DNA of 64,000 bases from CBDFLD01 sp965249005. Lineage in GTDB: Bacteria; Acidobacteriota; UBA6911. The stretch is from NCBI GenBank assembly GCA_965249005.1, contig CBDFLD010000023.1, positions 434,001-498,000 on the forward strand. The letters are read 5' to 3'. The notes beneath the pieces are model-generated. The model did no database searches. It saw only the letters and a program-made list of their open reading frames with translations, and had not been told where the DNA came from. Positions 54,142 to 63,287 of the stretch are shown here, piece after piece. A program made the translations under genes and the position numbers. Positions within the stretch are counted from its first letter, which is position 1, and every line of letters begins with the position of its first letter.

Positions 54142-55434
54142 TCAGCTCCGGACAGCTTCCAGTTGTTCAAAGAATCCTGGAAAACTGACATCCACGCACT
54201 CGGCCCGACGGATCTCTGTTTCCCCGTCGGCCAGGAGCCCGGCAATCGCAAACGCCATGGCGATCCGGTGATCGCCATGGGTCTCGATGGAGGCCCCCCT
54301 CAGCTGTTGACCACCCGGAATGCGCAACCCGTCGCGAAGCTCCGTCACTTGCACATTCATGGCGCGCAATCCGGAGGCAATCGCAGTGAGGCGGTCACTT
54401 TCTTTCACTCGCAGCTCCGCCGCCTCCGACACTTCCAGACCGCTGTCGGCCTGACTCCCGAGAACGGCCAGCACGGGAATCTCATCGATCAGGGCCGCGA
54501 CTCTGCTTCCCCGGATGGGCGGCAGACTCCCGGCAAACAGGCCTGGAGTGAAGACTACTCGTAAGTCCCCTCGCATTTCACCGGCCGCCGCCCTCTCGTT
54601 TTGAACGGTCAGCGCCACGCCCGCCTCTTGCAGGTACTTCACCAGCTCGCGCCTCCGCCCGTTGAGTCCGACTCCAAGCAGGCACACGTCCGAATCTGGC
54701 ACCAATGCTGCGGCGACGATAAAAAAGGCCGCGCTCGAAAGATCTCCGGGAACTTCGAGCTCCATGCCCCGGAGGCGGGGCCGTGGTTGCAACTCGATCC
54801 AACCCCCATCGATCTCGAGCGACGCTCCAAAATGCCGGAGGGCAATTTCTGTGTGGTCTCGCGTTCGGGTTCTTTCTTCGATCGCGGTGGGACTGCTCGC
54901 ATAAAGCCCGGCCAGGAGCAGACACGATTTTACTTGCGCGCTTGCGACCGGCATGGTGTATCGCAAACCCTTCAGCCTCCTGCCCCGAATTTCGAGCGGC
55001 GGAAGTCCTCCATCACGGCTGACTACCGCAGCGCCCATGAGACGCAAGGGATCCAGGATTCGATTCATTGGCCGTGACTGCAACGAGCTGTCCCCCGAAA
55101 CGGTCGAGGTAAAAGGATGGCCCGCAAGGATTCCGGACAGCAAGCGCATGGTGGTGCCGGAATTCCCCGCGTCCAGGGGCAACCCGGAGGGCGTCAACCC
55201 ATCCAAGCCTCGTCCGACGATAGAAACGGTGTCTCCGGACGTCTCGATTCGAACCCCCAGGGCACGCAGGCAATCGAGTGTGCTCTGGCAATCCAGACTC
55301 GGGCCGTAGTGACGTAGCTCGCTGGGCCCATCGGCGATCGCCGCCAGCATGGCGTACCGATGGGAGATAGATTTGTCGCCGGGCAGATGAAACGAGCCGG
55401 ACAACCGCGCCGCAGGACCAAGGTTCCGGATCAT
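54142..55434 (-). CDS. aroA: 3-phosphoshikimate 1-carboxyvinyltransferase (EPSP synthase)
   Basis: The 430-residue enzyme has the two-domain repeats of EPSP synthase: LPGDKSISHRYAMLAAIA at the N-terminus, LDAGNSGTTMRLLSGIL (PEP/glyphosate loop) at about 89-105, VASAQVKSCLLLAGLYA, and the C-terminal ELRVKESDRLTAIASGLR and HGDHRIAMAFAIAGLL. It joins shikimate-3-phosphate and PEP. The loop LDAGNSGTTMRL has the class I-like Gly-Thr-Thr arrangement. The ATG overlaps the uvrB stop (ATGA), giving an unusual uvrB-aroA-aroK order. Confidence 0.95.
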   Translation of the reverse strand: MIRNLGPAARLSGSFHLPGDKSISHRYAMLAAIADGPSELRHYGPSLDCQSTLDCLRALGVRIETSGDTVSIVGRGLDGLTPSGLPLDAGNSGTTMRLLSGILAGHPFTSTVSGDSSLQSRPMNRILDPLRLMGAAVVSRDGGLPPLEIRGRRLKGLRYTMPVASAQVKSCLLLAGLYASSPTAIEERTRTRDHTEIALRHFGASLEIDGGWIELQPRPRLRGMELEVPGDLSSAAFFIVAAALVPDSDVCLLGVGLNGRRRELVKYLQEAGVALTVQNERAAAGEMRGDLRVVFTPGLFAGSLPPIRGSRVAALIDEIPVLAVLGSQADSGLEVSEAAELRVKESDRLTAIASGLRAMNVQVTELRDGLRIPGGQQLRGASIETHGDHRIAMAFAIAGLLADGETEIRRAECVDVSFPGFFEQLEAVRS

Positions 55435-57515
55435 TGTCCGGCCTCCGTTCTGCCCAAGATTTCCATCCCTACTTTCTTGAGTTTGCGCACCTGGTCCCGC
55501 AAAACAGCCGCTCGCTCGAATTCAAAATCCTTGGCCGCCCCGCGCATTTCGGTCTCCAGCCTCCGAATCTCGTTCTCCAGCTCTTCCGGAGACTCATAAG
55601 ATGCGGCGTCCTCTGAAACCTTGGGTACTTCGTAATAGTCTCCTTCGTAGACTCGAAGCATATCCGGGTCGAGGGGCTTGACGATCGACTGAGGCACGAT
55701 ACCGTACTCTTCGTTGTAGCTCTGCTGTGCCGCGCGGCGCCGGTTGGTTTCATCCAAGGCTGCCTGCATCGACCGGGTCACGGTATCGGCGTAGAGGATC
55801 GCCCTGCCGTTGATGTGGCGTGCCGCTCGGCCCATGGTCTGCACCAAAGAGGTCGTCGAGCGGAGAAAACCCTCTTTGTCGGCATCGAGAATCGCGACGA
55901 GGGAGACTTCCGGGAGATCCAGTCCCTCCCTCAAGAGATTGATCCCAATCAGGGCGTCGAACTCACCGGCTCGTAATGCCCTCAAGATTTGAATCCTGTC
56001 CAAGGTATTGACCTCGGAGTGCAGATACCGGACCCTCATCCCCAGTTCCGTATAGTACTCCGCCAGGTCCTCCGCCATCCGCTTTGTCAGTGTTGTAACG
56101 AGGACCCTCTCCCCTTGCTCAGCTCGGAGTCGAATCTCCTCCATGAGATCGTCCACCTGTCCCGCAACCGGGCGCACTTCGACCTCTGGATCCGTGAGTC
56201 CTGTGGGTCGTAGGATCTGCTCCGCGAATACACCTCCCGATTTCTCCAGCTCATAGGGCCCAGGAGTGGCCGAGACATACACGACCTGCTGGGCGCGCGA
56301 TTCGAACTCCCCGAAGTTCAACGGCCTGTTATCCAAGGCCGACGGAAGCCGAAATCCGTACTTCACGAGATTTTCTTTGCGAGACCGATCCCCGTAGTAC
56401 ATGCCACGAACCTGCGGGATTGTCGCATGGCTCTCATCCACAAAGATCAACGAGTCCTTCGTCATATAATCCAACAGCGTGGGTGGAGGTTCTCCCGGCT
56501 CCCTCCCGGTTAGATGCCTCGAGTAGTTTTCCACGCCACGGCAATAGCCCAGTTCACGCATCATTTCCAGGTCGAACATGGTACGTTGATGGAGTCGCTG
56601 TGCCTCGAGATATTTTCCTTCCTGCTCCAGGTGGGCCCGCCATTTCTCCAGCTCCGCCCGGATTGAATCGATCGCCCGCAGCAGTTGCTCTTTCGGTTGC
56701 ACGTAGTGGGACTTCGGATAGATCGGCAGGCGGTCGTGTTCCTTCAACGTCCGGCCCGTGAGGGGATCGACCTGGGCAATGCTCTCCACCTCGTCTCCGA
56801 ACATCTCGATCCGAATCGCGTAGTCCTCGTATGTCGGGAAGACTTCCACGACATCACCACGAACCCTGAAGAAGCCACGCTCGGAAGCAAAATCATGCCG
56901 GGCGAATTGCATCTCGACCAGGCGTTTGAGTATTTCGTCTCGCGAGATCTTTTGCCCCTTTTCGAGAAAGAGCAGCATTCCGTAGTAGGCCTCGGGAGAA
57001 CCCAAACCATAGATGCAGGACACACTGGCCACGATGATGCAATCCCGACGCTCGAACAGCGAGCGCGTTGCCGAGTGGCGCAGACGGTCGATCTCGTCGT
57101 TGATCAGGGCATCTTTTTCGATATAGGTGTCTGTCGAAGGAAGGTACGCTTCCGGCTGATAGTAGTCGTAGTAGGAAACGAAGTACTCGACGGCGTTGTT
57201 GGGGAAGAAACCCTTGAATTCCTTGAAGAGTTGCGCAGCCAATGTCTTGTTGTGAGCCAGCACAAGGGCGGGGCGCTGCACCGCCTCAATGGCCTTGGCC
57301 ATCGTGTAGGTCTTCCCCGATCCCGTAACCCCCAAAAGCACCTGGTGATGCTCTCCGTCACGAATCCCCTGGACGATCTGCCCGATCGCAGCCTCCTGGT
57401 CACCCTTGGGAGACATATTGGTGCCCAACTCGAACCTCGAGGAGTGGATCAAAGCCTTTCCGTAAGGGATGTTCTGGTAAGAGAGTTCGCTGTCGCTCAT
57501 AGTCAAAACTGTCAT
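55431..57515 (-). CDS. uvrB: Excinuclease ABC subunit B
   Basis: The product is 694 residues from the ATG at 57515 (57500 is also possible), close to the usual 660-680. Helicase motif I is LLGVTGSGKTYTMAKAI. The beta-hairpin and domain blocks are VEYFVSYYDYYQPEAYLPST, DESHATIPQVRGMYYGDRSR, RVRYLHSEVNTLDR (motif IV-V region) and QTMGRAARHING (motif VI). A C-terminal UVR motif (FEFERAAVLRDQVRKLKK) binds UvrC. UvrB verifies DNA damage during nucleotide excision repair. It leads an operon with aroA and aroK. Confidence 0.95.
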   Translation of the reverse strand: MTVLTMSDSELSYQNIPYGKALIHSSRFELGTNMSPKGDQEAAIGQIVQGIRDGEHHQVLLGVTGSGKTYTMAKAIEAVQRPALVLAHNKTLAAQLFKEFKGFFPNNAVEYFVSYYDYYQPEAYLPSTDTYIEKDALINDEIDRLRHSATRSLFERRDCIIVASVSCIYGLGSPEAYYGMLLFLEKGQKISRDEILKRLVEMQFARHDFASERGFFRVRGDVVEVFPTYEDYAIRIEMFGDEVESIAQVDPLTGRTLKEHDRLPIYPKSHYVQPKEQLLRAIDSIRAELEKWRAHLEQEGKYLEAQRLHQRTMFDLEMMRELGYCRGVENYSRHLTGREPGEPPPTLLDYMTKDSLIFVDESHATIPQVRGMYYGDRSRKENLVKYGFRLPSALDNRPLNFGEFESRAQQVVYVSATPGPYELEKSGGVFAEQILRPTGLTDPEVEVRPVAGQVDDLMEEIRLRAEQGERVLVTTLTKRMAEDLAEYYTELGMRVRYLHSEVNTLDRIQILRALRAGEFDALIGINLLREGLDLPEVSLVAILDADKEGFLRSTTSLVQTMGRAARHINGRAILYADTVTRSMQAALDETNRRRAAQQSYNEEYGIVPQSIVKPLDPDMLRVYEGDYYEVPKVSEDAASYESPEELENEIRRLETEMRGAAKDFEFERAAVLRDQVRKLKKVGMEILGRTEAGQ

Positions 57516-57876
57516 TTTACCAAAGTTTTCCCCGCGCCGCGCACAACCAGAAAACCATGCAACTCGGCGCGCTTTCCGCTCGCTGCCGCCACGGGGGATA
57601 CAATGGCGCATAGATCCACATACTAACCTTATTGGAGCGCAAACAAGAAAAATGAGACAATGCCTGATCCGGGACTGCACGGGTCGCTCGAGTTCCGTGG
57701 CAGAGCGCGAGTGCGAAACTTTGAAGTCAAAGCTCTTAGCTGAATGCTGGCGGATCTGCTTTCATTGAAATAAGTTAGCAAGATTGTGAAAAACGTGTTT
57801 CTAGGCCCGAGCGACGCAGTCCGTATCCCAAGTGACCGGCGCGGCACGCGCTGGTCGGACGCTGAAAGCTAATAAA

Positions 57877-58605
57877 ATGTCCACCTTCATACTGATCCAC
57901 GGGGCTTGGACAGGCCCGTGGATCTGGGAAAGAGTTGTACCCATCCTTGAGCGAGCCGGGCATCCGGTGCTCTGCCCGTCACTTTCCACGGCAGATGAGG
58001 GTTCCGGCTCCACAGTTCTCGACCTGGAAACCCAGGTTAAACACGTGGTTCGTCTTCTCGAGCAACAAGACATTCACGCTGCCGTTTTGGTTGGGCATGG
58101 ATATGGAGGAATGGTGGTGAGCGGAGCCGCTGACCTGGCTGCCGAAAGGGTCTCTCACCGGATTTACTTGGATGCTTTCGTTCCCAGAGATGGGGAATCG
58201 GTGGAGACTTTGCTCGAACCCGCCGTCGCGAACGAGATGCGGAGCAGCAGTCAACAGCGCGGTGAAATCGCGGTGATTCCACCTCCGACCCCGCAATGCC
58301 TCGGAATCGATGAGGAAGAGGACGTTCACTGGATGCGACCCAAGCTTTCGCCTCAGCCACTCGAGTCGTTCACCCAGGGCTCACGCCAGCCAAGGGGCCT
58401 GGCAGCCGCGATCCCGGCCACGTTCGCTCACTGCAACGGTCCTTCCATGAAGATTTTTGACTCTTGTGCCGCCCGGGCGCGCGCCGCAGGCTGGCGTTTT
58501 CAGGTGCTGTCGACCGGCCACTGCGCGGGCGTGAGCGCGCCGAATCAGGTCGCCGATCTGCTGTTGGAAATCGACAGCAGAGGATACTATCAAGGACTCC
58601 GGTGA
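57877..58605 (+). CDS. Alpha/beta hydrolase homologue lacking the nucleophile serine
   Basis: From the ATG at 57877 (MSTFILIHGAWTGPWIWE) the protein is 242 residues and follows the plant-esterase-like alpha/beta hydrolase family: HGAW oxyanion loop, LDLETQVKHVVRLLE, the elbow VLVGHGYGGMVVSGAADLAA, YLDAFVPRDGES, and a late His in STGHCAGVSAP. In the family the elbow is GHSYGG; here the codon is GGA, giving GHGYGG, so the catalytic serine is absent. It is either a non-hydrolytic member or an inactivated gene with its reading frame intact. Its stop overlaps the start of the cyclophilin gene (GTGA). Confidence 0.7.
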   Translation: MSTFILIHGAWTGPWIWERVVPILERAGHPVLCPSLSTADEGSGSTVLDLETQVKHVVRLLEQQDIHAAVLVGHGYGGMVVSGAADLAAERVSHRIYLDAFVPRDGESVETLLEPAVANEMRSSSQQRGEIAVIPPPTPQCLGIDEEEDVHWMRPKLSPQPLESFTQGSRQPRGLAAAIPATFAHCNGPSMKIFDSCAARARAAGWRFQVLSTGHCAGVSAPNQVADLLLEIDSRGYYQGLR

Positions 58606-59717
58606 GTACGGAAAGCGTGATCTTGCGAAGCGTTCTAAGATTTCTTGTCTGCCTCGCCGCTGCAGGCGTGACCCAGCAACCCGCGTCGCCTCAGGATGTT
58701 GATCTCAACCAGCAAGCGGTCGTGGAAACCAGCGAAGGCACTTTCGTCCTCTCGTTCTATCCCGAGGGCGCGCCTGGGCGCGTCCGACTCTTCCTCGACC
58801 TCGCGGCTCGAGGAGAGTACGACGGGACCCTTTTTCACCGAGTCGTCAAGTGGGGAATCGTGCAAGGAGGCGACCCCCTGACCAAGGACCCGTCCAAGAA
58901 ACATCTCTGGGGATCCGGAGGCATGAACAAGGTTCCGGCCGAGGCAAACGAGATCAAACACGAGCGGGGCGCCGTGTCCAGTGTCTTGCTGCCGAACCAA
59001 CCCGACAGCGCTGGACACCAGTTCTTCATCTGTCTCACGCCCCAGCCGCAGATCGATGGGCAGTTTACGGTCTTCGCCTTCGTGGCGGAAGGCATCGAGG
59101 TGGTGGATCGACTATCGGAAACACCGGTCGGAGAGAACGGAACCCCGTTGAGTCCGCCGACCATCAAGAGCATCACGCTTCGAGACCCCCGTCCTGCTCC
59201 GCCCGAGCCTTTTTCCGACCAGGGGGTCGACGAGCTCGGCACCTACCAGGTACGTCTGGAGACTTCGCTGGGAGACATGACGGTCGAGGTTTTTCCCCAC
59301 GTGGCCTCAGAGAATACACGTAATTTTTTGCGTCTGGCCGTGCTGGGAATATACGACGGCACCGCCTTTCACGGGGTGGTCCGGGATTTCGTTGTCCAGG
59401 GAGGATACTTGCCGACCCGGCGCCCTCCGATTCCCGAGCACCGAATGCGCGAAGTCGTGCGACGGCTTCCTTCAGAGTTCAACGAAACCAAGCACGTGCG
59501 GGGAATCCTGAGTATGGCGCGGGGAGACGACCCCGACAGTGCGGAAACATCTTTTTTCATCTGTCTCGGCGACACCCCCGAGCTCGATGGCCAATACACG
59601 GCATTCGGCAGGATCGTCGATGGGCTTGAAGTGCTGCGGAAAATCGAGCAAGTCGCAACCGAAGGAGAGAGTCCCACGGAACGTATCGAGCTGATACGTG
59701 CCATTGCATTTCGGTGA
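58602..59717 (+). CDS. Exported protein with two cyclophilin-type PPIase domains
   Basis: The GTG at 58602 overlaps the preceding stop and has AAGGA upstream, giving 371 residues. A signal-like leader (FLVCLAAAGVTQQPASP) is followed by two cyclophilin domains of about 155 residues. The first (about 30-180) has the catalytic FHRVVKWGIVQGGDP with its Arg and GHQFFICLTPQPQIDGQFTV. The second (about 200-365) has FHGVVRDFVVQGGYLP, where the catalytic Arg is Gly, and AETSFFICLGDTPELDGQYT. The second domain is probably a poor isomerase and may bind only. It is likely periplasmic, assisting proline isomerisation in exported proteins. Confidence 0.8.
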   Translation: MSTESVILRSVLRFLVCLAAAGVTQQPASPQDVDLNQQAVVETSEGTFVLSFYPEGAPGRVRLFLDLAARGEYDGTLFHRVVKWGIVQGGDPLTKDPSKKHLWGSGGMNKVPAEANEIKHERGAVSSVLLPNQPDSAGHQFFICLTPQPQIDGQFTVFAFVAEGIEVVDRLSETPVGENGTPLSPPTIKSITLRDPRPAPPEPFSDQGVDELGTYQVRLETSLGDMTVEVFPHVASENTRNFLRLAVLGIYDGTAFHGVVRDFVVQGGYLPTRRPPIPEHRMREVVRRLPSEFNETKHVRGILSMARGDDPDSAETSFFICLGDTPELDGQYTAFGRIVDGLEVLRKIEQVATEGESPTERIELIRAIAFR

Positions 59718-59747
59718 ACCGAGCAAGATCGAACATTGGGAGACAAC

Positions 59748-60776
59748 ATGGCTCTCGAGCTAAGGCGACGTGATTTCTTTCGAATGGCATCTCGCGCAGG
59801 CGCGCTCGGACTCGCGTCAGCAGGAAGGGCATCGCCCCAGCCTCCGGTCGCAATCTCCAGCAGCAACGGAATGAAAGCGGCGGCAAGGGCGATGGAAGTG
59901 TTGCTCCGTGACGGTTCGCCACTGGACGCCGTCATCTCTGGGGTGAACATAGTGGAAGATGACCCTGAAGACTTCAGCGTCGGCTATGGTGGTCTTCCCA
60001 ACGAAGATGGTGTGGTCGAGCTCGATGCGTGCGTCATGGACGGGCGCTCGTGTGGCGCCGGCGCAGTCGGAGCACTTCGCAACATCAGAAACCCTTCCAA
60101 GGTAGCACGTTTGGTCATGGAACGGACGGACCACATCTTTCTCGTCGGTTACGGGGCGCTCGATTTTGCACTCAAGATGGGGTTTGAAAAGCAAGACCTG
60201 TTGACGCAAGAATCCCGCCGGCGATGGCTCGATTGGAAATCGAAGCTAACGGACCGGGACAATTGGCTTCAAGAAGAAGGTCAGGCTACCGAGTTCGGTC
60301 GGCTGATTCGCCACTACGGCACGATCAGCTGTTTGGCCCTCGACCCTGCCGGTGATCTGGCCGGAACGACAACCACCAGCGGTTTGGCCTGGAAGCTTCC
60401 CGCGCGAGTGGGTGACTCCCCTATTATCGGCGCAGGTTTGTATGTCGACAACGAGGTCGGGGCGGCGGGTTCCACCGGACGCGGAGAGGCAAACATCAAG
60501 GTGTGCGGCAGCCACACCGTGGTCGAGCTCATGCGCCAGGGAAAAAGTCCGGAGCAATCGTGTATTGAAACTCTGGAACGGGTGATCCGCACGACCAAGG
60601 AAAAGCGCCTTCTGGGATCGGACCGCCGTCCGAACTTCAACTTGAACTTCTATGCCCTCAACAACAAGGGTGAGTACGGAGCGGCGTCGATCTACCCCTC
60701 GCAGTTCGTCGTCAATACCGGACGGGAAAGTTCACTGATCGACACGGCCTTCCTATATAGTCGCCGCCACCACTGA
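59748..60776 (+). CDS. Tat-exported N4-(beta-N-acetylglucosaminyl)-L-asparaginase family Ntn hydrolase
   Basis: GGGAG 6 nt before the ATG at 59748 sets the start; 342 residues. The N-terminus RRRDFFRMASRAGALGLA is a twin-arginine signal. The body matches glycosylasparaginase: SVGYGGLPNEDGVVELDACVM, then the autocleavage region HYGTISCLALDPAGDLAGTT with the nucleophile Thr, and RVGDSPIIGAGLYVDNEVGA then STGRGE. Family enzymes split the GlcNAc-Asn linkage of glycoproteins or act on isoaspartyl/asparagine substrates. The residue before the Gly-Thr cleavage site is Tyr rather than the more common His or Asp, but autoprocessing is still plausible. It is same-strand with the cyclophilin gene. Confidence 0.85.
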   Translation: MALELRRRDFFRMASRAGALGLASAGRASPQPPVAISSSNGMKAAARAMEVLLRDGSPLDAVISGVNIVEDDPEDFSVGYGGLPNEDGVVELDACVMDGRSCGAGAVGALRNIRNPSKVARLVMERTDHIFLVGYGALDFALKMGFEKQDLLTQESRRRWLDWKSKLTDRDNWLQEEGQATEFGRLIRHYGTISCLALDPAGDLAGTTTTSGLAWKLPARVGDSPIIGAGLYVDNEVGAAGSTGRGEANIKVCGSHTVVELMRQGKSPEQSCIETLERVIRTTKEKRLLGSDRRPNFNLNFYALNNKGEYGAASIYPSQFVVNTGRESSLIDTAFLYSRRHH

Positions 60777-60784
60777 TCGAAACT

Positions 60785-61444
60785 ATGGATACAAAGACGC
60801 TGGCTGCCGTTTTGCGCATCCTCAGGAAGAAGCTTCCGGATTGGAAAGTGCCGGCGGTCGGAGTCATCGCGGACGAGTCGGTGGACCGTCCATTCGAGAC
60901 TCTGATCAGTACGCTCCTGTCGCTCCGGACCAAGGATGCGGTAACGGAACTGGCCTCCCGGCGACTGCTCTCAAAGGCGTCGACACCGAATGCGATGGTC
61001 GGCCTGCCAATCAAGACAATCGAAAAGTTGATCTATCCCGCAGGGTTTTACCGAACGAAAGCCAGAAATATCAAGAAGGTTTGCCAGATCTTGATCGCGA
61101 GATTCGGGGGAACGGTTCCGAACAACCTCGACACACTACTGGAGCTACCCGGCGTGGGGCGCAAGACGGCCAATCTAGTTCTCACGATCGGCTATGACAA
61201 GTACGGAATCTGTGTAGATACGCACGTTCACCGAATCTCAAATCTCTGGGGTTACGTAAAGACCAAAACGCCGGAGGATACGGAGTTTGCTCTTCGGAAG
61301 AAGCTACCCCGCAGGTACTGGAAAACTTACAACGACATCTTGGTGACGTTTGGCCAGAACATGTGTCTTCCCGTTTCCCCCTGGTGCAGCCGCTGCCCCG
61401 TGGAGCGCCACTGTGAAAAGGTAGGACTGAAGCGATCCCGGTAG
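60785..61444 (+). CDS. nth: Endonuclease III (DNA glycosylase/AP lyase)
   Basis: The 219-residue enzyme has the helix-hairpin-helix LLELPGVGRKTANLVLT with the catalytic Lys, the catalytic Asp in GICVDTHVHRISN, and a 4Fe-4S loop with spacing C-x6-C-x2-C-x5-C (CLPVSPWCSRCPVERHC). It removes oxidised pyrimidines from DNA and nicks the abasic site. It begins 8 bp after the asparaginase-family gene. A 27-bp-stem palindrome follows its stop. Confidence 0.95.
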   Translation: MDTKTLAAVLRILRKKLPDWKVPAVGVIADESVDRPFETLISTLLSLRTKDAVTELASRRLLSKASTPNAMVGLPIKTIEKLIYPAGFYRTKARNIKKVCQILIARFGGTVPNNLDTLLELPGVGRKTANLVLTIGYDKYGICVDTHVHRISNLWGYVKTKTPEDTEFALRKKLPRRYWKTYNDILVTFGQNMCLPVSPWCSRCPVERHCEKVGLKRSR

Positions 61445-61454
61445 AATGGAAAAG

Positions 61455-61512
61455 GGGACGTTCCCCACGTTTCCCGTTTTTCGTGAAAAACGGGAAACGT
61501 GGGGGACGTCCC
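61455..61512. terminator. 27-bp-stem palindrome between convergent genes
   Basis: The arms (61455-61481 and 61486-61512) pair over 27 bp with a single G-T mismatch, around the loop CGTG. The inner stem ends in five T-A pairs. It lies between the nth stop and the DUF1232 stop, so it can serve as a bidirectional terminator. The outer word GGGACGTTCCCC recurs at 20446-20457. Confidence 0.75.
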
Positions 61513-61513
61513 T

Positions 61514-61918
61514 TTACGCTCTACTTCCGAACTTTCGATGTAGAGGACGGAGAACGCTGTCGGGAAGGAATATGTGGCTAAACTCGGAAACTCTGTGAAT
61601 CCAGGTGACCAGACATTGGCTTCCCGTCCAGTGCTCCCGAACGACTTGCTCTCCCGAATTGGCAATGAGTCGGAGAAGCACCAAGGAGACGGCAGCAAGA
61701 TCATCAAACTGTCCGATTCCGGGAAGAATATCCGGCAGGAGATCCGCCGGTAGGGCCACATAGAAAACGACCGCGGCAACCAGAACCTTGTCCGCCCGGG
61801 CGACCCTGGGATCGCCCAGGAGCCGGTAGAGAAGCTGCACCATCCTTGGAAGCAGCAGCACGGCTTCACGCAAGAAACCTTGGGCTTGTTGACGTTCGGC
61901 CAGTTTCTCTGATGTCAT
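61514..61918 (-). CDS. DUF1232 (YkvA-like) membrane-associated protein
   Basis: From the ATG at 61918 (GGGGGT 8 nt upstream) the product is 134 residues. It contains the DUF1232 core ARADKVLVAAVVFYVALPAD then LLPDILPGIGQFDDLAAVSL, two helices with the conserved PxDLxPD..P..G..DD pattern. The remaining C-terminus is polar and unique. Function in the family is unknown. It is convergent with nth across the large palindrome, and an IS256 element has inserted 64 bp upstream of its start, possibly separating it from its promoter. Confidence 0.8.
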   Translation of the reverse strand: MTSEKLAERQQAQGFLREAVLLLPRMVQLLYRLLGDPRVARADKVLVAAVVFYVALPADLLPDILPGIGQFDDLAAVSLVLLRLIANSGEQVVREHWTGSQCLVTWIHRVSEFSHIFLPDSVLRPLHRKFGSRA

Positions 61919-61982
61919 CAGGATTACCCCCAAGATATCTTGCCTGTTGGAGGGCATCCGTGTCAAATCAAGGGCAACCTGC

Positions 61983-63287
61983 GGTCATGTCAAGCTGCTT
62001 GTGTAAAAAGGTCGAGGGTACGAGTTGGTCGTTGTTCCTTCCAATCGAGATTGAATCGATGGAAGATCGAGTAAATGATTCTGTCGACACTCTGGACATT
62101 AACAAAGCAAACCATCGGACGCGTTCTCCGTCGAACCTCAACGAAGCAGCGTTCGATGACGTTGGTGGTTCGTAGCTTCTTCCACAGAGGCCGTGGGAAG
62201 CTGTAAAAGGCCAGTAACTCAGGGAGATCCTTCTCCAATCGATTCACCATCTTCGGATAATCCTTGTGCCAGCAACGCTTCAGCCTCCTGAAAGCTGTCA
62301 GTGCATCCCGACGGCTATCGGCCTGGTAGATGGCCCGTGCATCCTGCTTGATCTGGTCTCGATCGCACTTTCGGACTGAATTGACGATGTTTCGCATCTT
62401 ATGTGCCCAGCAGCGTTGGTGCTGAGCTCTCGGATAGATCGTTTCAATGGCCGCTGCCAGACCTGCACAGCCGTCGGTCACAATCAGCTCGAGGTTATCT
62501 CCCTCTATACCACGCCGGTACAGATCTCCTAAGAGTCCTTCCCAGGCAGCTTGACTCTCTCCACTGCTGCGCATAAATGCCAAAAGCTGCCGGCTACCAT
62601 CCGCTCTCACCCCGTAGGCCACCAGCATCTGCACCCGTTTCCGCCCACTCGGACGTCTTACCCTCAGACTCACTCCGTCCAGAAACAGTGTCTTCCATTC
62701 GTCACTCAACCGAGCTCGGTGAAATCGCTGTACTGCTTCATCTAGCTCTCGTGTCAGCTGCGATACCGTCTGTGCACTGACAACTTCTCCCGTCATGATC
62801 GCCACAATCCGTCCCACCGTCCGTGTGCTGATTCCTCTGAGAAACGCCTCTCGTATCAGCAACGTTACCTCGTCAGCTCGTCGTTGAAACCGTTGTAATC
62901 CCTTCGGGAGAAAATTCTTGTTCCGGCTCCGGGCAATCCGCAACCGTAACGTTCCAAAGCGGGTCACAAAGTCCCGTTCATAGTATCCATTGCGGTACTC
63001 TCTCTTTCTCTGCCCACCTCTTTCATACCATCCAAAGCCACAATAACGGTCTCTCTGCCGCTGTGATTCAGTCTCGAAATACCGTTTCCACGCCAGCTTT
63101 GTCTTGCTATACACATCTCCCCAAAAGTCTTCTTTTACCTCATCAAGGAAATGTTGGAATTGTTCGGTCATCGGTGTTAATTTCGCCATTGGGTGTAAGC
63201 TCCTTTCTTGGAGTTGGTTTTTGCCATCGCAGCGAAAAAACCAAACTTACACCCTCTTTCTTTTTACACAAGCAAAGTTACATCACC
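61983..63287 (-). mobile_element. Complete IS256-family insertion sequence
   Basis: The 1305-bp element has 28-bp imperfect terminal inverted repeats (61983-62010 and 63260-63287), beginning GGT(C/G)ATGT and sharing TGCTTGTGTAAAAAG. It is flanked by a perfect 9-bp target duplication, GCAACCTGC, at 61974-61982 and 63288-63296. Perfect duplication and an intact transposase point to recent insertion. Confidence 0.92.
61990..63189 (-). CDS. IS256-family (mutator type) transposase
   Basis: This intact 399-residue transposase has the first acidic residue in TLFLDGVSLRVR, the second in LIVTDGCAGLAAAIE, and the signature HQRCWAHKMRNIVNSV. The last Glu is in RTTNVIERCFVEVRRRTRPM, as in the mutator/IS256 DDE superfamily. 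Its stop codon lies inside the terminal inverted repeat. The start at 63189 is 98 bp from the other end. Nothing suggests loss of function. Confidence 0.95.
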   Translation of the reverse strand: MAKLTPMTEQFQHFLDEVKEDFWGDVYSKTKLAWKRYFETESQRQRDRYCGFGWYERGGQRKREYRNGYYERDFVTRFGTLRLRIARSRNKNFLPKGLQRFQRRADEVTLLIREAFLRGISTRTVGRIVAIMTGEVVSAQTVSQLTRELDEAVQRFHRARLSDEWKTLFLDGVSLRVRRPSGRKRVQMLVAYGVRADGSRQLLAFMRSSGESQAAWEGLLGDLYRRGIEGDNLELIVTDGCAGLAAAIETIYPRAQHQRCWAHKMRNIVNSVRKCDRDQIKQDARAIYQADSRRDALTAFRRLKRCWHKDYPKMVNRLEKDLPELLAFYSFPRPLWKKLRTTNVIERCFVEVRRRTRPMVCFVNVQSVDRIIYSIFHRFNLDWKEQRPTRTLDLFTQAA

